Of a DNA stretch of 8,894 nt, positions 1-4,175 are shown one piece after another (the stretch's first letter is position 1; each line of letters begins with the position of its first letter). Origin of the DNA: an uncultured Collinsella sp. (GTDB taxonomy: Bacteria; Actinomycetota; Coriobacteriia; Coriobacteriales; Coriobacteriaceae); assembly GCA_900548255.1 (NCBI GenBank), contig URKH01000077.1, positions 1 to 8,894 on the forward strand, read 5' to 3'. The notes below the pieces were generated by a model, which was not told the origin of the DNA, made no database searches, and saw nothing but the letters and a program-made list of their open reading frames with translations. The translations under genes and the position numbers were made by a program.

Positions 1-103
1 AGCTGCGGAAACGCGGGGCCCGTTCAGGCTGTTGCGTTGAGATTGAAAATCAACCACCACAATGTGTGCCTCACTTCGCACTTTTGCTACCGGACACGTC
101 ACG

Positions 104-109
104 TATATT
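104..109 (+). promoter_or_regulatory. Possible -10 box of the first gene
   Basis: TATATT matches the sigma-70 -10 consensus at five of six positions and lies about 35 bases before the ATG at 144. No good -35 box is found at 16-18 bases upstream (CTTTTG at 81-86 is the nearest at a 17-base spacing). The rest of 1-143 shows no supportable gene. A dozen codons at 2-40 end in TGA and could be the tail of an upstream gene, but this cannot be confirmed. Confidence 0.3.
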
Positions 110-143
110 TTCGCCGAGCAAACACTTCATCGAAAGGACCGCT

Positions 144-578
144 ATGGATACCAAGCAGCAACTCGTCAATGCCCTCGCAGGCCTGGGCTCAACCATTACC
201 GAAGCTATGGATGTCATCGAAGGCTTTGTCCCCTGCGGACATCCCGCCCTCACGGTATCGAACGCACTCGTCGCGCTGGACGCTGACGATGATGCTGCTC
301 TCGCCCAGCAGCTTGAGACCGTCGAGGGCTTTATCGACCATGTGAGTGAGAACCGCGGCGTGTCCGCCTACCACGGCATCGAGGTCGAGCTCGCGGGTCC
401 CAAAGCCGATCTGTTCGCAGCAATCCGCGAGGTAGGCGCCCTTATGCAGACCGCAGGCGTCAAGAACACCCAGGTCAACGAGTGGGTTTACCGCAGTCTA
501 GCAGCACTCGACAGCTCCGACGAAAAGGCAGCCGAGCAGCTCGCAGAAAGTCCCGCCATCAAGACCGAGCTTTTGTAA
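144..578 (+). CDS. Hypothetical acidic helical protein, 144 residues
   Basis: I do not recognise this family. The start at 144 was chosen because AAAGGA at 133-138 sits five bases before the ATG; earlier in-frame codons would add a 26-residue stretch with no ribosome binding site. The protein is soluble-looking, rich in Ala, Leu, Asp and Glu, with no signal peptide, membrane span or known catalytic motif. It has a single Cys (31) in the segment VPCGHP. Two segments resemble each other: residues 41-56 (ALVALDADDDAALAQQ) and 118-132 (SLAALDSSDEKAAEQ), sharing L-x-ALD-x-x-D-x-x-A-A. This suggests a repeated helical hairpin of about 45-75 residues. It is monocistronic here: the next gene is convergent and a shared hairpin follows the stop. 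It could be a scaffold, adaptor or regulatory protein; no function is assigned. Confidence 0.83.
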   Translation: MDTKQQLVNALAGLGSTITEAMDVIEGFVPCGHPALTVSNALVALDADDDAALAQQLETVEGFIDHVSENRGVSAYHGIEVELAGPKADLFAAIREVGALMQTAGVKNTQVNEWVYRSLAALDSSDEKAAEQLAESPAIKTELL

Positions 579-587
579 ATAGCAGAC

Positions 588-624
588 GCGGGCCCCTTGG
601 CGTATCGTCGTCCAAGAGGCCCGC
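588..624. terminator. Hairpin between convergent genes
   Basis: GCGGGCC (588-594) pairs perfectly with GGCCCGC (618-624). After one mismatch the stem continues with CTTGG (596-600) against CCAAG (612-616), leaving a loop of about 11 bases. It lies 9 bases after the stop of the upstream + gene and 12 bases beyond the stop of the converging - gene, so it probably stops transcription from both sides. There is no clear T-run on either strand, so it is not a canonical intrinsic terminator. Confidence 0.5.
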
Positions 625-636
625 AAACAGTTCGCG

Positions 637-1152
637 TCAACCGATAGCCGCGACGCCGCGTTCGGCCAAAGCAAGAATCGGCATCATTTGACGAGGTGTC
701 TTTGCTGCAAGATCGGCATGTTCGAGCAGTTTGCGATCGTTAGTTACCAAGTAATCTGCCCCAGCGCGTCTGCATGCCGCCAACACCAAATTATCCTCGT
801 AATCATGATGAAGCGTTAGATACTTATCGGCCAACCACAAATCGGATGCGTCTGCGCCCACGGCGGTGGCGTTTTCGGTCATATTTCGAACAAACGCCAG
901 CGCGGCCTCGCCTATCGCTCGTGCCGATGCTTCGTCGACCGAGCCTTTTTTAGCAATAACCCCGCGCTTGAGCTCGTGCTGGACAACATACAGTACATCC
1001 TTGGCGATATGCACCGGAAAGAGCAACGTTGCGCCAGATTCCGCAGCCCGTCCGATAAACGCACGCGCGGCAAGCGACTCGGCATGGTCGACGCAAAATG
1101 AATCAACCCATACGTTGGCGTCCACCATGATCTTGAGGGGAGCCCCGCTCAC
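637..1152 (-). CDS. PIN-domain toxin (VapC-like ribonuclease)
   Basis: This is a 171-residue PIN-fold protein, the family of Mg-dependent endoribonuclease toxins in type II toxin-antitoxin systems. The N-terminal strand holds the first acidic residue (MVDANVWVD, D11). The C-terminal part has the typical HHDYEDNLVLAACRRAGADYLVTND segment read as two blocks: D120 in the YED motif and D139 in the VTND motif. A middle acidic residue could be D52 or E60. Start: GTG at 1152 overlaps the antitoxin stop by four bases (GTGA) and has AAAAGGGG eight bases upstream. An ATG at 1128 is the alternative and would give 163 residues, but it has no comparable ribosome binding site. The gene is translationally coupled to the antitoxin and probably shares its promoter. 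The length is somewhat above the usual 130-150 residues of VapC toxins. RNase activity is inferred from the fold; the target RNA is unknown. Confidence 0.9.
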   Translation of the reverse strand: MSGAPLKIMVDANVWVDSFCVDHAESLAARAFIGRAAESGATLLFPVHIAKDVLYVVQHELKRGVIAKKGSVDEASARAIGEAALAFVRNMTENATAVGADASDLWLADKYLTLHHDYEDNLVLAACRRAGADYLVTNDRKLLEHADLAAKTPRQMMPILALAERGVAAIG

Positions 1153-1502
1153 AGGATCATCCCCTTTTGGCGATAGCGCTCGTCCATGGCTTCGGAATAG
1201 ATTGTGTCCCAATCGCGATCGTCGGATACGGGCGACGTAGCAATGCCCAGGTCCGCGTAAAGCCGGTCTGCCGCTGCCCACGACGCGGCGAACGGGGTAT
1301 CGGGCACGACGGTCTGTTGCCGGTCGTCGACGGCCGCAAGCACTTCCTCGCACTGCCCGCCACCCTGCGCGACCTTGGCCACCACCTTTTTGATGAGCTC
1401 GGGCAGTGAGGCGCCCGAAAGCCGCAACGCTTCCTCCGCATGGTCCTTGACCTGACGATCGACGCGAACATTCACCTGCGCCATGCTGCCAACAGCACCC
1501 AT
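1149..1502 (-). CDS. Ribbon-helix-helix antitoxin, RelB/DinJ-like
   Basis: The protein is 117 residues from the ATG at 1502. Residues 8-46 read as a ribbon-helix-helix domain: strand AQVNVRVDR, helix QVKDHAEEALRLSG, then helix SLPELIKKVVAKVAQ. This matches the style of RelB/DinJ antitoxins. The C-terminal 70 residues (Trp75, Trp98 and an acidic tail) would be the toxin-neutralising part and are longer than in typical RelB. Start: AAGGTGAGG at 1516-1508 lies five bases before the ATG at 1502. An ATG at 1484, where family similarity begins, is possible but lacks a good site. ATGs at 1544 and 1541 fall at or before the predicted transcription start and are excluded. It is the first gene of the operon, followed by the PIN toxin with a 4-base overlap. 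It should repress its own promoter through the TGCTAGCA palindromes; this is inferred. Confidence 0.87.
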   Translation of the reverse strand: MGAVGSMAQVNVRVDRQVKDHAEEALRLSGASLPELIKKVVAKVAQGGGQCEEVLAAVDDRQQTVVPDTPFAASWAAADRLYADLGIATSPVSDDRDWDTIYSEAMDERYRQKGMIL

Positions 1503-1507
1503 CTCAA

Positions 1508-1516
1508 CCTCACCTT
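1508..1516 (-). promoter_or_regulatory. Ribosome binding site of the antitoxin
   Basis: AAGGTGAGG on the minus strand contains AGGTGA, which matches the 16S anti-Shine-Dalgarno tail in the GGAGGTGA register. It decides for the ATG at 1502 rather than 1484 or 1544. Confidence 0.55.
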
Positions 1517-1532
1517 CGACTTCTGCTATCTT

Positions 1533-1562
1533 TGCTAGCATCACTATATATTGCTGCTAGCA
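1533..1562. promoter_or_regulatory. Paired TGCTAGCA palindromes, probable antitoxin operator
   Basis: Two identical perfect 8-bp palindromes TGCTAGCA lie at 1533-1540 and 1555-1562, 22 bp apart centre to centre (about two helical turns). One sits between the -35 and -10 boxes and the other covers the predicted transcription start. A half site TGCTA lies at 1524-1528. Ribbon-helix-helix antitoxins bind such paired palindromes cooperatively, so occupancy would block RNA polymerase. Binding by this antitoxin is inferred. Confidence 0.62.
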
Positions 1563-1571
1563 CATGGTCAA
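1543..1571 (-). promoter_or_regulatory. Promoter of the toxin-antitoxin operon
   Basis: On the minus strand, TTGACC (1571-1566) is followed after exactly 17 bases by TATAGT (1548-1543). These match the sigma-70 consensus at five of six positions each. Transcription should begin near 1536, giving a leader of about 34 bases before the ATG at 1502. Confidence 0.72.
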
Positions 1572-1575
1572 ACGC

Positions 1576-1621
1576 AAAAGGCCTGCATTCCGACAGATGC
1601 AACACCGTCCAAATGCAGGCC
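1576..1621 (-). terminator. Intrinsic terminator of the metal ATPase operon
   Basis: GGCCTGCATT (1580-1589) and AATGCAGGCC (1612-1621) form a perfect 10-bp stem with a 22-base loop. Read on the minus strand, the stem is followed by TTTTGCGTTT, a usable U-tract. It lies 19 bases after the ATPase stop at 1641. The tail runs straight into the -35 box of the toxin-antitoxin promoter, so the two elements are abutted. Confidence 0.78.
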
Positions 1622-1640
1622 ATAAACTCAAGCAAAAGCG

Positions 1641-3716
1641 CTAGCGCAGATATGCCTTCGCGTTGCTCAGGCTGTAGGCAATCGTCGAGCCATTGTGCAG
1701 CAGCGACGACGTCTGCGGCGTAATCGTGCCGGTAATGCCGAGCGCCAGCAGCGCCGAGTTGGTGAGCATTACCTTGGAATACGAGCTTGTCAGACGGTCG
1801 ATGAGACCCTGACTCATACGGCGCAGGCGTACGATCGCGGCGAGATCCGTGTCGGTCAGGATGATGTCGGCGACCTCCTTGGCAATGTCGCTTCCGCCAC
1901 CCATCGCCAGGCCCACGTCAGCCAAACCGAGTGCCGGCGAATCGTTAACGCCGTCGCCCACCATGGCAACGTGGCGCCCCTCGCCCTTAATGCGCTCTAC
2001 ATACGCGTACTTGTCCTCGGGCAGCAGCTCGGCCTTAAACTCGTCGACTCCTGCCTCTCGCGCAATACGCTCGGCCGTGCGCTCGGAATCGCCCGTGAGC
2101 ATAACGACATGCTTGACGCCCAGCGCATGCAGGTCGGCGATGGCCTCGCGCACGCCGGGTTTGAGCGGGTCCTCGATACCGAGCACGCCAACGACCGTGC
2201 CGTCGACCGCCAGGTACAGCGGCGACAAGCCCTGCATCTGGGACTCGATTTGCTCCTTAATGTCGGACTCAAGCTGCGCACCCTCGTCCTCGAATACAAA
2301 GTGCGCGGAACCGATGATGGCGCGACGCTCTTCAATGGACGAAGCGATACCGTGCGCCACGATGTACTCGACGGCAGCATGGCGCTCGCGGTGCTCGAGT
2401 CCGCGCTCACGTGCCGCATTGACCACGGCACGCGCCACCGGATGCGGAAAATGCTCCTCCAGGCAAGCGGAAAGGCGCAGAATCTCGTCCTCACTCCAGC
2501 CATCGGTGGTAAGCACGCAAGCCAGGCGCGGCTGTGCCTCGGTCAGCGTGCCGGTCTTATCAAACACAATGGTGTCGGCCTTGGCAAACGACTCAAAATA
2601 CTTCGCGCCCTTGACCATAACACCCATCTTGGCAGCGTCGCTCATGGCAGTCATGACGGCGACGGAACCCGTGAGCTTGAGTGCGCACGAGTAGTCGACC
2701 ATCAGCGCCGCCGAGGTCTTGATGAGGCTTCGCGTGGTGAACGCAACCAAGCCCGCAAGCAGAAAGTTCCACGGGACGATCTTGTTGGCGAGGTCTTCCA
2801 TATGCGACTGGCCCTCGGACTTGAGCGAGTCGGCCGCCTGCACGAGCGAGACGATCGAGCGGAGCTTGGTCTGGGCCGTATTGGCGCGCACGCGCACCAA
2901 GATGTTGCCGTCTTCCACGACGGTACCGGCGAACACGTCGTCGCCCACGCTGCGCTCGACGGCCAGCGGCTCGCCGGTCAGGGTCGCCTGGTTGACCATA
3001 GCGCTCCCCTGCTCGACAACACCGTCGATGCAAATGGACATGCCAGTGCGCACGGCGACCAGATCGCCAGACTCAAGCTCGGTGGCGGCAACGCTTACCT
3101 CGATGTCGCCGACCACTTTTTGTGCCTTATCGGGTACGTCGAGCAGCGAGTTGATGAGCTCGTTTTCGCTCATGGCGCGGGTGTAGTCCTCGAGCAGCTC
3201 GCCCACGTTGAGCAGGAACATCGTCTGGCCTGCGGTGTCGACATCACGTTTGACGAACGAAATGCCGATGGCCGAAGCGTCGAGCACGGGAACGGTCAGG
3301 CGCGGCTGCGCGAGCTCACGGAGGGCGGCGCGCAAAAAGGTCATGTAACCGGCCACGACAAACACCGCACGCAGGGGCGTGGGCAAAAACCATCGGCGCG
3401 CATAGTGGGCGCCGATAAGTGTGGCAAGATCCATGACGAGCTTGTGCTTGCGTGGCTCGAGCTGCATCACGTAACCCGTCTTTGCGTCGGCAATGGCCTG
3501 AGCGTCGAGCGCACCGACGGCGGCCAGCACGGCATCGCGGTGCGGCTCGTCGTATTCGAGCGCCATCTGGCCAATACGGCCGTAGACGCGCACCTTGCGC
3601 ACGCCGTCGATGTCGCCGCTGAGCTTAAGAAGCGCATCGAGATCGCTCTCTGGCACAGGACCCGCCAACTGAAGACGGGTCCTGCCGGGGATCTCGCTGA
3701 TAATCGAGAATCTCAT
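1641..3716 (-). CDS. P1B-like heavy-metal translocating P-type ATPase
   Basis: This 691-residue membrane pump couples ATP hydrolysis to metal ion export. Residues 1-60 resemble a heavy-metal-associated domain (ISEIPGRTRLQL, then a GVRKVRVYGRIGQMALEYD segment) but lack the CxxC metal site, as in HMA_2-type domains. Hydrophobic segments lie near 93-132 and 142-175. The actuator loop TLTGEP is at 245-250. Membrane segments at about 312-328 and 332-352 follow, and the latter carries YSC (342-344) where most P1B ATPases have CPC. The phosphorylation site DKTGT is at 386-390 (Asp386). The P1B-type His-Pro pair is at 425-426 in EHFPHP, TGD at 541-543 and the hinge GDGVNDSPAL at 587-596. Two final spans lie at about 645-688. 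All catalytic motifs are intact. The ATG at 3716 lies 18 bases after the stop of the small membrane protein gene and has only a weak CAGGT site. The metal is not determined; the YSC motif argues against a simple CopA or ZntA assignment. Confidence 0.96.
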   Translation of the reverse strand: MRFSIISEIPGRTRLQLAGPVPESDLDALLKLSGDIDGVRKVRVYGRIGQMALEYDEPHRDAVLAAVGALDAQAIADAKTGYVMQLEPRKHKLVMDLATLIGAHYARRWFLPTPLRAVFVVAGYMTFLRAALRELAQPRLTVPVLDASAIGISFVKRDVDTAGQTMFLLNVGELLEDYTRAMSENELINSLLDVPDKAQKVVGDIEVSVAATELESGDLVAVRTGMSICIDGVVEQGSAMVNQATLTGEPLAVERSVGDDVFAGTVVEDGNILVRVRANTAQTKLRSIVSLVQAADSLKSEGQSHMEDLANKIVPWNFLLAGLVAFTTRSLIKTSAALMVDYSCALKLTGSVAVMTAMSDAAKMGVMVKGAKYFESFAKADTIVFDKTGTLTEAQPRLACVLTTDGWSEDEILRLSACLEEHFPHPVARAVVNAARERGLEHRERHAAVEYIVAHGIASSIEERRAIIGSAHFVFEDEGAQLESDIKEQIESQMQGLSPLYLAVDGTVVGVLGIEDPLKPGVREAIADLHALGVKHVVMLTGDSERTAERIAREAGVDEFKAELLPEDKYAYVERIKGEGRHVAMVGDGVNDSPALGLADVGLAMGGGSDIAKEVADIILTDTDLAAIVRLRRMSQGLIDRLTSSYSKVMLTNSALLALGITGTITPQTSSLLHNGSTIAYSLSNAKAYLR

Positions 3717-3734
3717 AGTTTGTACCTGGGAGCG

Positions 3735-3980
3735 TTACTCGGCTGCCTCGTCAGCAGCGGCCTCGCTCTGGGTGATGTAAGCAGCCTCGGCAACCATGTC
3801 GTCGACATTAGCCTTGGCCTGCTCGACCATGTCCTGGTAGCCGTTCTTGATGCGCATGCCGCACGCGATACCCTGCACGCAGGCATTCTTGACCGGAGCG
3901 CTGGTAAGCAGCTTGATGCCGGCCGTGCCAAGCAGAAAACCGCCACCAACAAGCAGGGTGTTAAACGTCGACTTTTTCAT
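3735..3980 (-). CDS. Small single-span membrane protein, DUF6110/DUF1490-like (PacL-like)
   Basis: The 81-residue protein starts with MKKSTF. A glycine-rich hydrophobic segment follows at about 7-25 (LLVGGGFLLGTAGIKLL), then an amphipathic helix (SAPVKNACVQGIACGMRIKNGYQDMVEQAK) and an acidic Ala-rich tail (E73, D77, E78, E81). Start: AAAAGGGAG at 3996-3988 lies seven bases before the ATG at 3980; extending to an ATG at 4040 adds 20 residues with no site. The layout (N-terminal span, then a P-x-K/R-x-A-x-V-x-G-x-A-x-G-x-R helix, then D-x-V/M-AEA) resembles both DUF6110 and the mycobacterial DUF1490 proteins. PacL1 (Rv3269), a DUF1490 member, scaffolds the ATPase CtpC into membrane patches and binds metal through its tail. 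Unlike PacL1, this tail has acidic residues but no His. Cys34 and Cys40 could also bind metal. It is the first gene of the ATPase operon. Family assignment is from memory; the role is inferred. Confidence 0.83.
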   Translation of the reverse strand: MKKSTFNTLLVGGGFLLGTAGIKLLTSAPVKNACVQGIACGMRIKNGYQDMVEQAKANVDDMVAEAAYITQSEAAADEAAE

Positions 3981-3995
3981 GTTGCTTCTCCCTTT

Positions 3996-4048
3996 TGCCG
4001 CATTGGACGCGGCATGGTGCTTCAGCACCCGAGTAAACAAGTTTGCTC
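3996..4048 (-). promoter_or_regulatory. Structured leader with three consecutive stem-loops
   Basis: Between promoter and start codon the minus-strand leader can form three stems in a row: GAGCAAAC/GTTTACTC with one mismatch (4048-4031), GGTGCT/AGCACC (4029-4016), and TGCCGC/GCGGCA with a 7-base loop (4014-3996). The last one directly abuts the ribosome binding site AAAAGGGAG. None is followed by a T-run, so they are not attenuator-type terminators. They may tune mRNA stability or translation. I do not recognise a known riboswitch class. Confidence 0.42.
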
Positions 4049-4088
4049 GAGCACGCTTTTGAAATATCTCAATTTTATCTAACTATCT

Positions 4089-4108
4089 AGGTCAGCCATG
4101 GCTAACCT
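4089..4108. promoter_or_regulatory. 20-bp palindrome, probable operator of the metal operon
   Basis: AGGTCAGCCA and TGGCTAACCT are inverted arms with one mismatched pair (4093/4104) and no spacer. The palindrome begins at the predicted transcription start (about 4109) and runs downstream, a typical place for a repressor to block transcription. No regulator gene for it lies in the window. The likely binder would be a metal-sensing repressor, but this is inferred. Confidence 0.5.
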
Positions 4109-4115
4109 TTTGAAA

Positions 4116-4144
4116 ATTAACGATGCGGAGTAACCGATTGTCAA
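4116..4144 (-). promoter_or_regulatory. Promoter of the metal transport operon
   Basis: On the minus strand a consensus -35 TTGACA (4144-4139) is followed after 17 bases by GTTAAT (4121-4116, four of six matches to TATAAT). Transcription would start near 4109, leaving a leader of about 128 bases before the ATG at 3980. A second -10-like TAAAAT at 4077-4072 lacks a -35 partner at normal spacing. Confidence 0.55.
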
Positions 4145-4150
4145 TGTGAG

Positions 4151-4167
4151 AAAGGGACTGTCCCTTT
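4151..4167. repeat. 17-bp palindrome after the ABC operon
   Basis: AAAGGGAC and GTCCCTTT are perfect inverted arms around one central base. It lies 8 bases beyond the stop of the second ABC gene and 6 bases upstream of the -35 box of the next operon. As RNA it would fold with a slightly opened loop and end in UUU, so it could be a short terminator for the ABC operon. It could also be a protein-binding site or a copy of a dispersed genomic palindrome. The sequence alone cannot separate these. Confidence 0.5.
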
Positions 4168-4175
4168 GCCCCTTC

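Noticed and set aside
1..40. Possible C-terminal end of an upstream plus-strand gene stopping at 38-40.
   Set aside because: Only 12 codons are visible, with no recognisable residues, so it cannot be supported.
1153..1353. N-terminal extension of the PIN toxin by 67 residues.
   Set aside because: It overlaps the antitoxin gene in another frame and is Arg-rich; the GTG at 1152 with overlap and ribosome binding site explains the start.
4072..4077. Second -10-like box TAAAAT in the metal operon leader, possibly MerR-type with a 19-bp spacer.
   Set aside because: No acceptable -35 box is found at 16-19 bases and the palindrome is not centred in such a spacer.
1695..4082. A 795-codon open frame on the plus strand opposite the ATPase and the small membrane protein.
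   Set aside because: It is a shadow of high-GC codon use: the opposite strand encodes a complete P-type ATPase with all motifs, while this frame is His- and Arg-rich, has no domain sense and no matching ribosome binding site.
4080..4100. Six-codon leader ORF (MADLDS) in the metal operon leader.
   Set aside because: It sits inside the 20-bp palindrome and only about nine bases after the predicted transcription start, leaving little room for a ribosome binding site; it may be chance.
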